From: Yponomeuta sedellus
Lineage: Eukaryota; Arthropoda; Insecta; Lepidoptera; Yponomeutidae
Assembly (NCBI GenBank): GCA_934045075.1
Contig: OW203724.1
Location: forward strand, 18,157,143 to 18,221,142
Direction of reading: 5' to 3'
DNA length: 64,000 nt
Part shown: piece by piece, positions 21,311-30,854 of the stretch
Layout of the letters: every line of letters starts with the position of its first letter
Position numbering within the stretch: the first letter of the stretch is position 1
Notes under the pieces: generated by a model
What the model was told of the DNA's origin: nothing
The model's database searches: none
What the model saw: the letters and a program-made list of their open reading frames with translations, nothing else
Translations under genes and position numbers: made by a program

Positions 21311-21740
21311 TGTAACGGTGCAAACCTCTTTACTAAACCTCTGCTCTGTGGTTGTCGGCCTAGAGAATAGCACCAACTCAAATTCTTCCCGCGGGTGTCG
21401 TAAAAGGCGACACAAACCGGGGGGTGGGCAGCAGCGCCCCCTGCAGTATAATTCCACCAAACTGCGATCCCAACCCGCATGCCCAGCGTGGGGATTATGG
21501 GCACTACCCCCCAATGATGGCACGACTTTGCACTATGGCGCTCATTAGGGGAGGGCTTTGTCCAGCAGTGGACTAATATAGCCGGAAGATCTTTGATTCG
21601 GTCTATCATTTTCAAAAATTTTTAATTATGTCACCCATTTTTGAGATTTCCCTCATTTTTATCATTACTACTTCACATCTTGTCTAGACCTGACTATTAC
21701 CTGCTTATTCCGTTTTATCTAGTTTTATGTTAATATATTA
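21311..21740 (+). repeat. AT-rich repeat ('acggtgcaaacctcttta') split by a family F element
   Basis: 'gtaacggtgcaaacctcttt' at 21311-21330 continues after the family F insertion at about 21610 with 'ttatgtcacccatttttgag' to 'tgcttattccgttttatcta'. The same order, uninterrupted, is at 41694-41890, which shows that 21340-21600 is an insert. Confidence 0.6.
21352..21590 (+). repeat. Non-autonomous RTE-tailed element, family F
   Basis: A good copy: 'tcggcctagagaatagcacc', the GC block 'accggggggtgggcagcagc', and the tail 'ctttgtccagcagtggacta' followed by 'atatagcc'. It is inserted in the repeat at 21311-21740. Confidence 0.8.
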
Positions 21741-21842
21741 CAAATTATTTTATTTATTCACACTGTTATTTAGGCATGTGTTTATATAGGTACCTCTGAA
21801 ATTATCAATTATCATATACTATGTTATTAGCCCAGTTCATCC

Positions 21843-21962
21843 AAAGGTTGTCTGGAAGAGATCACTTTTAGTGATAAGGCCGCCGTCTGTACACTTAGGT
21901 TAAGAAATGTCTGTCGGTATAATTTCCATTTTTATGTACAATAAAGTGTTCTCTATCTATCT
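21843..21962 (+). repeat. CR1-like LINE 3' end
   Basis: 'gttgtctggaagagatcact' then 'gataaggccgccgtctgtac' and 'acaataaagtgttctctatc'. The minus-strand partner at 25568-25695 is closely similar. The AATAAA in the tail (21938-21943) is part of the repeat, not a sign of a host gene end. Confidence 0.55.
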
Positions 21963-22321
21963 TTATTTCAATTCAATAAAATATACAAACACTATATAAA
22001 GCAAAAAGTTGAAGTCGTTCCAGTTTTATAATTTACAAAAGTTTTACAACACTACAAGGTTATCCTTTGAGGCTCCGGAGCACCTCAAAAGGTAAAACGG
22101 AACCCTTATAGGACCACTTTGTTGTCCGACAAGAGTAGTTGACGTTTTTAGTTGTCTCGGGAACGGACACAACGGCCAACTTGAAATTAATATTAAATAA
22201 TGAGACGGTGCCTTGAACGTAGGAAGGGTTGTTCCTCAAATGTTGAGTTCCTGAAATATAATGTCAGTGTTCTACTTTTAAAAATTCTTGTTCAAAATTC
22301 CGTTCTTTTTTATATATAGTT

Positions 22322-22520
22322 ACGGCTTTGACGTCCGCAGCGGTAGTACATCTGCCTACCATGCAAGAGGTCCTGGGTTCGAACCCCGGCTGGGGCAAAA
22401 AACCCAGGTCTTGGATGTTTACATGTTTGTGATGTCGCTGTTTCTGTTTTCCACGATACAATATATGCTAGTGTGGGGCCAGAAGCAATGTATGTGCCTG
22501 TATGTAATATTATGTTGAAG
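22322..22520 (+). repeat. tRNA-headed SINE, family C (Ala/Gly-like head)
   Basis: A tRNA-like head: 'gcagcggtagtacatctgcc', 'taccatgcaagaggtcctgg' and B-box 'gggttcgaacccc'. It is followed by the body 'ttggatgtttacatgtttgt' and 'agtgtggggccagaagcaat'. The head lacks a matching acceptor stem, so it is not a functional tRNA. Other copies: 23060 (-), 39371 (-), 42144 (+), 50145 (-), 62597 (+). Confidence 0.8.
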
Positions 22521-22574
22521 TTTTAAACTATACGTGTTAAATAGAATGGGCATTAAATTGCCCAATTGGGAAAA

Positions 22575-22822
22575 TAGAATGTTACGGCGTACTGCGTAGG
22601 ACGCCCTGTGACCAGGTGTAATGATGACATTGGCAAAGTGGGCCGTGACTAGAAGAGAAGAGACGAAGATTGGGCTCAGTGGCGTGTCTTAACAATATAC
22701 AGGCACATCCACTCCGTCCACTGCTGGATATAGGCCTCTCCCAAGTTACGCCACTGAGCCCAATCTTCGGCTCTCCTCTTCCAGTCACTGCCCTCCGCTT
22801 TGCGAATGTCCTCGCTCCACCT
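22575..22822. repeat. Inverted pair of RTE LINE 3' fragments
   Basis: The plus-strand piece 'gtaggacgccctgtgaccag' to 'gattgggctcagtggcgt' (22597-22686) is followed by its near reverse complement, 'acgccactgagcccaatctt' (22748 on). In RTE proteins this region reads GRP..RW.DDI...A...W. This copy is full of stops. It borders the THAP-element fragment at 22826. Confidence 0.5.
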
Positions 22823-22825
22823 GAG

Positions 22826-23053
22826 TGCTTAGTGCGAGTTTGACAGATCCAATCGAATAACTTTACTACCGCGTTAGTCAAGCTTTGAGTAGTGAGTATG
22901 AGTAAGTTAAACGTTCGAACTGGCAAAACGCTGTCACAGTACAACTCGCACTCGTGTTTATTCGTGTTTTGGCTGGTAAACGTGTTCACTTCTCAACGTA
23001 AACCATTAAAACTCGCACTCAGCAATTTTAATTTTAATTTAGTAGTTAAAAAA
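22826..23053 (-). repeat. Second copy of the THAP-element 5' region
   Basis: On the minus strand this matches 11945-12180 ('gttgagaagtgaacacgttt', 'gccaaaacacgaataaac', 'ctgtgacagcgttttgccag', 'tcaaactcgcactaagcact'). No coding part remains. It shows that the element at 11930 is dispersed. Confidence 0.65.
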
Positions 23054-23059
23054 CTCGCA

Positions 23060-23235
23060 CATACATTGCTTCTGGCCCTATACTAGGATACCCTGTGTCG
23101 TGGGAACCAGAAACAACGACATCACAAACATGTAAACATCCAAGATCTGGAGTTTTTTTAATCCCCAGCTGGGGTTCGAACCCGGGACCTCTTGCATGGT
23201 AGGCAGATGGGCTACCGCTGCGCCACAGAGGTCGT
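23060..23235 (-). repeat. tRNA-headed SINE, family C
   Basis: A minus-strand copy with tail 'acattgcttctggccctata' at the left and B-box 'ggggttcgaacccgggacc' and A-box 'gctaccgctgcgccacagag' (reversed) at the right. Confidence 0.8.
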
Positions 23236-23312
23236 CAAACGGGTCTTGGGAGAGGCCAATGTGCAGCAGTGGACTGACATCGGGTGATTATGATGGTGAT
23301 GAATCATCATCC
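23236..23312 (+). repeat. RTE LINE 3' end
   Basis: The + strand reads 'VKRVLGEANVQQWTDIG' and a stop (23236-23289), the usual C-terminus of RTE reverse transcriptases. A 'gattatgatggtgatgaatc' tail follows. Only the last 17 codons remain. Confidence 0.65.
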
Positions 23313-23363
23313 ATAGTATTGGTAGTTCACGTCAAGCGGGAATTTAATAAATTACATGAACTC

Positions 23364-23582
23364 GTCGGGTATCGTAAAAGGCGACTAAGGGACACAAACC
23401 GGGGGGTGGGCAGCAGCGTCCCCAGTAGTACAATCCACCAAACTGCGGTCCCCAACCCGCATGCCCAGCGTTGGATTATGGGCATTACCCCTGACGGCAC
23501 ATCTTTGCGCTATAGCGCTCATTAAGGGAGGGCTATGTCCAGCAGTAGACTAATATAGCCTGAAGAAGAAGAAAAGAAGACA
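23364..23582 (+). repeat. Non-autonomous RTE-tailed element, family F
   Basis: It starts 'cgggtatcgtaaaaggcgac', has the GC block at about 23399-23417 and ends 'ctatgtccagcagtagacta' with 'agaagaagaaaagaaga'. Confidence 0.75.
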
Positions 23583-23937
23583 TGAACTTCGATGTTTCAA
23601 AAAACATAATTCTGAGAAAAAATTCATATAATAAAAGTGGTTGTAAAACACATACTCAAATTGGGGTGTTTTAGGTTTTGCGCATTTTTGTAGCAACCCT
23701 GTATTTCAAGCTTTAGTACCTAGATCTTAAGGGCTCTTAATAATAAACACCGTACAAGCCTGGTATAGTTACACAGTGTTTTGTTCATGTCATTTGAATG
23801 TAATTTTCAGTTGGAAGAAAAGAGACAAAACACTGCATAGTTATACAATACTTACACCAAGTTTATTAGTAAGGCTATAAATGTTTAGTTTAACGACTTT
23901 TGTGCAAATTGACTATAAATTTTCTTCAAAAAACTCC

Positions 23938-24081
23938 TTAAAAGAGCTTAGCCGCTAAACGAGTTTTGATGTCTTCTTCAATAATGTAAGCTAATGTTTT
24001 GGAAGGAAACCGCGATGCGGCCGTATCCCGGTATTCCCTAACCGCCGCTTCATTCATCATATGGAACGCCCAATAACGCTT
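23938..24081 (-). pseudogene. Unrecognised 47-codon exon-like sequence
   Basis: On the minus strand, after an acceptor-like '...ggggttag', there are 47 codons and a TAA: 'KRYWAFHMMNEAAVREYRDT', then 'AASRFPSKTLAYIIEEDIKT', then 'RLAAKLF'. The composition is protein-like (amphipathic, with charged helices), unlike random frames here. A 19-bp inverted motif ('acacagtgttttgt' / 'acaaaacactgcatag') lies at 23766-23845, just past the stop. This suggests a transposon 3' end rather than a host gene. I do not recognise the family. Confidence 0.4.
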
Positions 24082-24116
24082 CTAACCCCTTTTTGTCTCT
24101 AGGCCAGAGAGTGAAA

Positions 24117-24455
24117 AAACATAAAAGGATTACACTATTTTTATTTTTAATGCACTAACCCGTGCTAAGGAACAAATTTAAAAACCTATTTAGAGGCTAA
24201 AAATTTCACCCATGCCGGGATTCGAACCCGCAACCTCTGGCTATCCGTACCAGCGCTCTACCAATTGAGCCAATGGGCGACTCACTGTACGTAATACAGA
24301 GAATATTGTAAAGAGGTTCGAAATTTCACTGATGTCGTGAGTCGCCCATTGGCTCAATTGGTAGAGCGCTGGTACGGATAGCCAGAGGTTGCGGGTTCGA
24401 ATCCCGGCATGGGTGAAATTTTTAGCCTCTAAATAGGTTTTTAAACATAAAAGGA
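24117..24455. repeat. Head-to-head inverted family A SINE with 13-bp TSD
   Basis: 'aaacataaaagga' at 24117-24129 and 24443-24455 flanks the element. The left end is the long A-rich tail on the minus strand ('ttacactatttttattttta'). The right end is the short T5 end on the plus strand ('ctctaaataggttttta'). Both arms carry the full tRNA-like head. The arms meet around a ~50-nt unpaired middle containing 'gtacgtaatacagagaat'. Confidence 0.9.
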
Positions 24456-24526
24456 GTTGAAAAAAAAAACAAACCAAAACACTCCTTATTTTATTTTCCA
24501 AGGTTAACACGAGCACTATTAGACAT

Positions 24527-24772
24527 AATAAAAATAGTTTTTACACGGATTTTACTCGTTTATTTTAGATTTTTACAATTTTCAGACGAAGTGTGACTGT
24601 AGAGTTCATTTTAATTTCAATTAATTAATAATCAATATTTTTGAGGTCACATAAAATAATTCATGTAAAATAATTGGTTTATAGATTCAATACTTGTAAG
24701 AGTGCCGTAACGACGAAAAATTGTAAAAATATAAAATAAAAGAGTAAAATCCGTGTAAAAACAGTTTTTATT
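24527..24772. repeat. MITE with ~50-bp inverted ends
   Basis: The left end 'aataaaaatagtttttacac' 'ggattttactc' and the right end, reversed, 'aataaaaactgtttttacac' 'ggattttactc' pair for about 50 bp with few mismatches. There is no coding sequence inside. Confidence 0.65.
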
Positions 24773-24799
24773 ACTGCTTATTTTACTTCTTTTAGTTAG

Positions 24800-24965
24800 G
24801 CCTACATTATGCCGGTGCCGCCAACTGTGAAGGAAGACATCGTGAGGAAACCTGAGTGTCTGAGGTTTTCAACTATTTCAGCGCTTTTCCGCAGTGGGCA
24901 AGCGTGGTAATTCTACCCATACTCTCTATTTTTTAGAGAACTTCTATGCCCTGCAGTGGAAAGGA
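24800..24965 (+). repeat. Family D SINE, 5' truncated
   Basis: 'gtgaaggaagacatcgtgag' 'gaaacctgagtgtctgaggt' to 'ctatgccctgcagtgga'. The tRNA head is missing, which is normal 5' truncation. Confidence 0.65.
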
Positions 24966-25024
24966 ACTGAAACTCGATGTTTTTTTTTATTAAGCCTATG
25001 CTTCATAAAAAATCATCGAGTTTA

Positions 25025-25141
25025 AGTTTGAAATAAGAACTTACTTTTGCATGGCTAAAGAATATGCCCACAAAGCATGATCTATATAGCGAGTCAGAGA
25101 TAACGGACAGACGCATGAATGGAGTTCTTATTTCAAACTTT
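25025..25141. repeat. Short MITE with AAGTTTGAAATAAGAACT ends
   Basis: 'aagtttgaaataagaact' at 25025-25042 and its reverse complement at about 25124-25141, an almost perfect 18-bp inverted pair around ~80 bp of unrelated DNA. Confidence 0.6.
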
Positions 25142-25567
25142 TAAATGGATATGACGGATGATGTATGTTTTATAAGAATGATTCCTCTAAAACACTTCTC
25201 TATTGCACTTCAAATAGTCTTGAGACGAGAAAGACGAATTTAAACTGCATTCGAAGAGTGTTGTAATGAATAGTGTTTTCGAAGTAACACTACGTTTATT
25301 TACTATTCTTAAACAAGTGAAATTATACTCGAAGGCTAACCTACTACCCAGAAAAACGCCGCCCACTTGTACTCATGTCTGTCTTGATAACGAGTTGGTA
25401 AAAAAAAAATTTGAAAAATCTATTTTTTTCTTTTATGGTTCGGTCTGCCAGCGCCAAAGCCTTGCTTTGGCATCATGAGACTGGCCTTGTTTTGACAACT
25501 TTGTATTTCTATATTTTGGGTACTTGCTAAAATGTGTTCTGTAGTTTACTAATTTGACCAGTAGTTA

Positions 25568-25695
25568 GATAGACAGATAGATAGAGAACACTTTATTGTA
25601 CATAAAAATGGAAATTACACGGACTGATATTTCTTGACTTAAGAGTACAGACGGCGGCCTTATCACTAAAAGTGATCTCTTCCAGACAGCCTTAG
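25568..25695 (-). repeat. CR1-like LINE 3' end
   Basis: 'gagaacactttattgtacat' at the left and 'ggcggccttatcactaaaag' 'tgatctcttccagacagcc' at the right. Closely matches 21843-21962 in reverse. Confidence 0.55.
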
Positions 25696-25757
25696 GATGG
25701 ACTGGACTAATACATTAGAGAAGGAAGCAGATGGACAAACAAAACATACAACGTAGA

Positions 25758-25925
25758 CTTTTAGTCCGGATTTACTTACGGGTGTTGTAAGTAAATTAAC
25801 ATATTAAGCTCTGCGAATCGGAGCGAAACCTGGTCGGACTTTTCCGATATAACAACACCCGTAAGTAAATCCGGACTAAAAGTCTACAATGTGTTGTGCT
25901 TACGAAAGTTTTAGTTCAAAAACAT
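25758..25925. repeat. Foldback element with 36-bp inverted arms
   Basis: 'gtagacttttagtccggatt' 'tacttacgggtgttg' at 25758-25792 is the reverse complement of 'caacacccgtaagtaaatcc' 'ggactaaaagtctac' at about 25853-25887. The right side continues with 'aatgtgttgtgcttacgaaa', as in the copies at 21100 and 59010. Probably a DNA transposon end; the family is unknown to me. Confidence 0.6.
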
Positions 25926-26021
25926 ACAACATTATAATTTCAGAGGCATATGGATGCATACATGCCTAAAGAACAGTTTAAATAAATGAAATTAAAGTAC
26001 CTACTTTCTCCAATTCTCAGC

Positions 26022-26351
26022 AAGGTTTATAGTCTGTACGTAATACAGAGAATGCTCTATAGAGAATATATACAATACTCTATTACGTACAGATTAGTTA
26101 GCTCAGTTGGGAGAGTGCATTAAAAAGAATATAATCATGTGGGTACAGCGATATCATTCTGATGTAAAACCTAACTGCAAACTAGGTAATACAGAGAATA
26201 TTGTAAAGAGGTTCGAAATTTCACTGATGCCGGTGAGTCGCCCATTAGCTCAGTTGGATAGAGCGCTGGCACGGATAGCCAGAGGTCGCGGGTTCGAATC
26301 CCGGCATGGGTGGAATTTTTACCCTCTAAATAGGTTTTTGAAAAGGTTTAT
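26022..26351 (+). repeat. Head-to-tail family A SINE dimer with TSD
   Basis: 'aaggtttat' at 26022-26030 and 26343-26351. The first unit is internally deleted: the A-box segment 'gctcagttgggagag' (26100-26114) joins directly to the tail 'tgcattaaaaagaatataat'. The second unit has a complete tRNA-like head at 26245-26313 (A-box 'tagctcagttgga', B-box 'gggttcgaatccc') and stops at the short T5 end. The anticodon-loop position before the anticodon is not U, so this is not a working tRNA. Confidence 0.75.
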
Positions 26352-27057
26352 GTAATTTGATTATGTAAGTACTTACTCAGTGTAATCCTTTGTAATGTCG
26401 TTAAATTTAGTTTAGTCTTGTTGATGAAATAACCTTCTATATTTCCACGTTCACGGCTCCTCCTAGCTTCTCTCAAGTCGTTCATAATGCAGACCTGAAG
26501 CAGCACCGATGTGGGGCGAAACTTTTAATGAGCAACATTAATTAATGCTACGTTTTGTTCTTTCCTCGCTGCCGTAACAGGATGATGGATCAGTGGTACG
26601 AAATTTTCATCATAAGTTTTGCTATTACCTGCGTTAGTTAAGGTGTTTTTACGGATGTGGTTAGTGCCCGACAAGTAACTCTGACTCGGCATAAACGTAT
26701 GTGAAAGTGAAAATTATTTATTTTGTAAACAATGATTATTTTTTTATTTAAAACAACCAGAGGTAATAAACAAAGGTACATATAAAAATTTTAGAAAAAT
26801 AAAAACCACTTATGAAGCCAAGCGCGGTCGGACTCGCGCAACGATACACGCTAACAGTCAAGGAAAACATCGTGAGGAAACCCGCTTGGTTGACTCCGCT
26901 AGTGTTGACTAGTCTTCCTGTGAGCTAGACCGACTAAACTGTCAGGACGGTATTAGTGCTGAGCAAGCCTACTCTATCTAAGAAACGCTGTCGCATCTAT
27001 TTAGTACAAATCTCCTCGTCATCAATCTAGATGCAAAGTTTTTGTTTTGTAGAAATG

Positions 27058-27470
27058 CATCATCATCAACCCATTATGTTCCCACTGAGGGGCACGGGTC
27101 TCTTCCCTGAGGCAGCAATAGGCCATACTCCACCACGGGGGCAAAGTCCGGATTGGTGGAGGCTTGCAAGACTAGTGGCTGGTCTTAGTGTCTGAAGTTT
27201 TCAAGTCGCCCTAAGGCCTCTGGAAAGAAAAGCTTAAAGTATAATTTAGTATACGTTAAGCAACAACAGGCGCGGGCAGGTGCAGGATGGGTGACCGTCC
27301 GGTGACTACCGCTGGTGGCAATTTTTCCGAGCGTTTCCGTGCTTCGCAAAGTACGCTAAGCCGTTGGTGCCGGCTGTCATATAATGGCAGTCGTTAAGCC
27401 ATGGGCTATATCTTCCTCAGGGAAGAGACCCGTGCCCCTCGGTGGAGACATAATAGGTTAATGATGAGAC
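27058..27470. repeat. Inverted 5S-derived SINE with 3' ends on both sides
   Basis: The left part (27058-27222) is the minus-strand 3' region ('catcatcatcaacccattat' to 'ctaaggcctctgg'). A 33-nt spacer follows. Then a plus-strand copy starts inside the 5S block at 27257 ('gttaagcaacaacaggcgcg', 'ggatgggtgaccgtccggtg') and runs to the tail 'cccctcggtggagacataat' and 'aggttaatgatgag'. Both outer ends are family B 3' ends. Confidence 0.7.
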
Positions 27471-28668
27471 AGTATGAGTTTTAGCTTTCAGATTTTTTTA
27501 TATTTTTAATTAACTTTTTTACGACGTCTCTTTGCTTTTTACCCCCGCTGACCCCCGTAAATACTCACAGGGCGAGCGTGATCGCATTGTTCAGGCGAGT
27601 TATTTGCTTTTTTATTGTATGACCTCGGATTTGTTACGAGCGGAGTCCTAATTATTTTTTTACCCTCAACCCTATATTCTCAAATGCGTGTATCACTGAT
27701 TGATTACGTTCACAGATGAAAACATAAACGGTGATATTGAGGGGGTAACAGCACGGATTCTTAAGGCTGTTCTTATGCGGAGCATGCTGTCTCGCTGGCA
27801 TAACTAACCGTTTTATTGATGCATAATTAAAAATAATAAATTTAAGTGGTTTCATGCATAATTAAATTATGGAATTTCTGTCTCCCTATACGTAGTTTTT
27901 AATGAAGAAAAGTGGTTCCAAAATCTTATTCCAAAAGATAAGATTAGAAAAATATGTCTTTGATATCCGCAATTTAGATATTATATGGAATCAGACGTTA
28001 CTTATGTTAGCTGAGCTCTCTCCTTTTACCAAAATGGTTAGACGCAGTCTAAAAAAAAACAATGTTGATTGTCTGTTGATACTATTTCTGTCAATTGTTG
28101 TGTGTTTTGGTAATAAACGATTTCTATTCTATTCATTACTTTGCGGAAATACCTAAAACGAAATATCTTTTCATCCGCAATTTAGTTATCCGTCAAACCC
28201 TTAGGCCACATTTAAATTAAGTTTGGTTTGCATAATTTAACCCAGAAATGTTTTGATAAATTCTATCAAAAGATTACTCAGTTAAATTAATGCTTCCTAA
28301 CATGGTAGCTTAAAGTAAAAACAGCCTAGCTTTTCTTCTACTTAGATGCTGTCTTCACGTTTTTCATACTTATCTGTTGGAAAATGCGCAGAGGAAAGAA
28401 AACGTATGAACTGTGGAACGATTGTTTAATTTAATAGCAAATTTCACAGTATCGACTAGCAGACGATATTTTGAATGAACGATTGAATGAGTGAAAGCAA
28501 AACAGAATGAGTGAATCTGAATGAATGAATGGAATACTGTACTGGGATTTTTAATTATTCCAATAATATCAATGCGGCAAAGATTATATACACCCAGTAA
28601 GAAAGAAAATCCTCACAAGAATTTCTAGAAAATTCGCACTGTACAAGCAGACCCTTGTCGTGTTCCAG
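27471..28668. other. Unique intron DNA upstream of PDZ-b
   Basis: AT-rich with no repeat family I recognise. The frame at 27902-28156 (+) starts with Met and is Lys/Leu-rich but has no domain, and the composition is what AT-rich DNA gives by chance. Confidence 0.4.
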
Positions 28669-28821
28669 GAGTTCGACATAGTGATGACGAAAGTGAACGG
28701 CTCCCTCGGGTTCACTCTTCGCAAGGAAGACCACAGCGCGCTGGGCCACTACGTGCGAGCGCTGGTCAGGGAACCGGCCTTGAGCGACGGCAGGATACAG
28801 CCTGGAGACAGGATCGTTGCG
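28669..28821 (+). CDS. PDZ scaffold gene, exon 4 in window (PDZ-b, first part)
   Basis: The acceptor is ...ttgtcgtgttccag and the donor is GTATTT. Both borders are phase 0, so the exon is 51 codons (residues 163-213). It reads 'EFDIVMTKVNGSLGFTLRKE' then '...HYVRALVREPALSDGRIQPG' 'DRIVA'. This has a textbook carboxylate-binding loop SLGF and the G.I..GD.I.A segment of class PTPN13 PDZ2/MUPP1-like domains. It ends exactly before the 'VN' that opens the next exon. PDZ domains of this kind bind C-terminal tails of membrane proteins at cell cortex complexes. Confidence 0.92.
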
Positions 28822-28837
28822 GTATTTATTTCATACT

Positions 28838-29206
28838 AGCTGACCCAACGAACTTCATACCGCCTAACAGTCGATTTTTTTAAAATTATTTTTCCCTCCG
28901 TAAGAACCATCCTCGTACTTCAAGGAATATTCTAAAAAAAGAATAAGCGAAATCGGTTCAACTGCTCTCAAGATTTGCGCTTACCAAGACATTCAGCGAT
29001 TCATTTTTATATTATAGACTAGCTGGCCCAGCAAACTTCGTACCGCCTGACAGTCGATTCTTTTTTATTTTTTATTTTTCCCTCCGTAAGAACCATCCTC
29101 GTACTTCAAGAAATACTCTACAAAAAGAATTGGCGAAATCGGTTCAGCTGCTCTCGAGATTTGCGTTTACCAACACATTTGAGGATTCATTTTTATATTA
29201 TAGAAC
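28838..29206 (+). repeat. Tandem pair of 'ctagctgaccca...cgaaatcggttca' repeats
   Basis: Two copies head-to-tail, 28838-29018 and 29020-29206. Each starts 'ctagctg.cccagc.aactt' and ends 'ttcatttttatattataga', with 'ttccctccgtaagaaccatc' in the middle. A minus-strand copy is at 43896-44095. They start 17 bp after the PDZ-b exon donor. Confidence 0.65.
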
Positions 29207-29412
29207 ACTAGCTGCCCCCCGCGGTGTTACCCGCGGTTTATCGAGTTTCCCATAGGAATAAGATATTTTCCCGCAGTAAAATGCACCCTATGTGTTAATC
29301 CAGGGTGTCGGATAACTCCATGTCAAATTTTATTAAAATCGTTCCAGCCGTTTAGACGTGAAGAAGTAACAAACTTACACACTTACTTTCGCCTTTATAA
29401 TATTAGTATGAT
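29207..29412 (+). repeat. Dispersed 'ctagctg...cgcggtgttac' repeat
   Basis: 'actagctgccccccgcggtg' to 'cgcctttataatattagta', with 'ttattaaaatcgttccagcc' inside. Sister of 20253-20455. It follows directly on the tandem pair, so three related-looking units lie end to end. Confidence 0.6.
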
Positions 29413-29536
29413 GTGATCAGGCAGACCAACAGCACACGTACAAAACATAATAAAATAGCTGTTGTTATTTGATTCAATACTTTAAAAGTGTTGGGTGCAA
29501 GAAAGGTATGTAACTTAATCTAAATACATCCACTGC

Positions 29537-29563
29537 ATTTAGCCTCTAAATAGGTTTTTAAAA
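29537..29563 (+). repeat. Family A SINE 3' fragment (short end)
   Basis: 'tttagcctctaaataggttt' 'ttaaaa': only the last 25 bp of the short-end form. Such a minimal copy is expected from severe 5' truncation. Confidence 0.55.
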
Positions 29564-29648
29564 CATTCAATGTAGTATCGTCTTAAATAGTAACAAAAAT
29601 ATTAGTAATAGCTGGTAGGTACTTGGTTAATTAATTACAAGTTACGTT

Positions 29649-29998
29649 ATCAACCCTTGTATGTCCCCACTGCTGGGGCACGGGTCTCTTCCTTCATCGC
29701 AGGAAGGTTAGGCCATACTCCACCACGGGGGCCAAGTCCGAGAATTGTAAGACAGTGGCGGGCCTTACTGTCAGAAGTTATCAAGCCGCCCATAAGGCCT
29801 CTGACATGGCTTAACGACTGCCATTATATGAGAGCCGGCACCAACGGCTTGACGTGCCTTGCGAAGCACGGAAGCGCTCGGAAAAATGTCACTAGCGGTA
29901 GTCACGGGACGCTCACCCATCCTGTACCTGACCGCGCCTGTTGTTGCTTAACCAAGTGATTGATTCCAATCACTCGGTTCGCCTAGGCCACGAGCGCT
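29649..29998 (-). repeat. 5S-derived SINE (family B)
   Basis: A minus-strand copy. The 3' end is at the left ('tatcaacccttgtatgtccc') and the 5S head at the right ('gtacctgaccgcgcctgttg' is the reversed IE/C-box region). The segment between 'gccaagtccg' and 'agaattgtaag' lacks about 12 bp present in other copies. Confidence 0.75.
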
Positions 29999-30440
29999 TA
30001 CAAGTGAAACTTACTAATTAATAATTACATTCATTGCACTTCAAATAAATCTACAATACGTCTGGTTACCTGTATTGCTTACTTTTACCGTCAATCTTCG
30101 TTACGGCGCTTCGGAGTGCTACCTAGCGCTACCATTGGAAAAAAAATTACAACTTTTTATCTAATTTCTAATCTATTTTTTTGATTCACCAATAGATATT
30201 AAACGGGTCAAATCGCAATTATTTATTAGGTAAAACGTAATTACCTTATTTCTCGACGTTTCCGCAGCGTTACAGTTGCCGTGGTCTCGGGTAGGCTCAT
30301 AGATAGATATCGATCGATTCAATAGATTCATATTGTTATTTCCAATAGATTTCTATTATTAGTTTCAAGGTCAATCTTTTTTATTTTCAAGGTCAGGACT
30401 AAGGAGTAACCTCCTTTTATAAAAATTCTTAACTCCACAG

Positions 30441-30628
30441 GTAAACGACACATCTATGTCAAACATGTCCCACGCGGATGCGGTAGCATTCCTACGGGCC
30501 TGCGGCTCGGAGGTCCGGCTACGTTTGTATCGAGACCACGCTGCCACGCCATTGTCGCCCATGTCGCCTAAGGAAGAAGGGCCAACGGACTCGGACGGGC
30601 CCTGCAATAAGCCGAAACCTCCACTCAG
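30441..30628 (+). CDS. PDZ scaffold gene, exon 5 in window (PDZ-b, second part)
   Basis: The acceptor is ...ttaactccacag and the donor is GTATTT. It is entered in phase 0 and left in phase 2 (AG of an Arg codon). Residues 214-275: 'VNDTSMSNMSHADAVAFLRA' then 'CGSEVRLRLYRD' completes PDZ-b. The first alphaB residue is His ('SHADAV'), which in PDZ domains of known structure marks class I ligands (S/T-X-hydrophobic C-termini). A linker follows with two SPMSP-like proline-directed sites ('TPLSPMSPKEE') and a 'KPKPPLR' end. Confidence 0.92.
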
Positions 30629-30639
30629 GTATTTATTTT

Positions 30640-30742
30640 ATAAGGCTATGCCTATTTACTTCCCACTGCAGGGCGCATGCCTTCTCTCAGTGATTCAGAG
30701 TACGGGCTTAATCAACACGCGTGCCCACCGCGGATTCTAGGT
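30640..30742 (-). repeat. Family D SINE, 3' part
   Basis: 'cttcccactgcagggcgcat' to 'cacgcgtgcccaccgcggat' on the + strand is the reversed 3' end. It begins about 12 bp after the PDZ exon donor. Confidence 0.6.
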
Positions 30743-30854
30743 AGAAGTACCCGTTAAAATGTGGGTGGTATGAAAACCGCGTTTATGTAATTAGTAACAA
30801 AAAATGGTATCTATTTACGTTATGACTTTTAAATACCTATAGACGTAAATATGC

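Noticed and set aside
21938..21943. AATAAA as the polyadenylation site of a host transcript
   Set aside because: It is part of a CR1-like LINE tail found several times in the window.
26245..26313. Apparent tRNA gene with good A- and B-boxes
   Set aside because: It is the head of a family A SINE found in many copies. The base before the anticodon is not U, and the acceptor and T stems have mismatches.
29657..29959. 100-residue open frame repeated at 2051, 7193 and 47323 with shared 'YVPTAGARVSS' start
   Set aside because: All lie within family B SINEs. The frames differ in start, stop and direction and reflect repeat similarity, not a protein.
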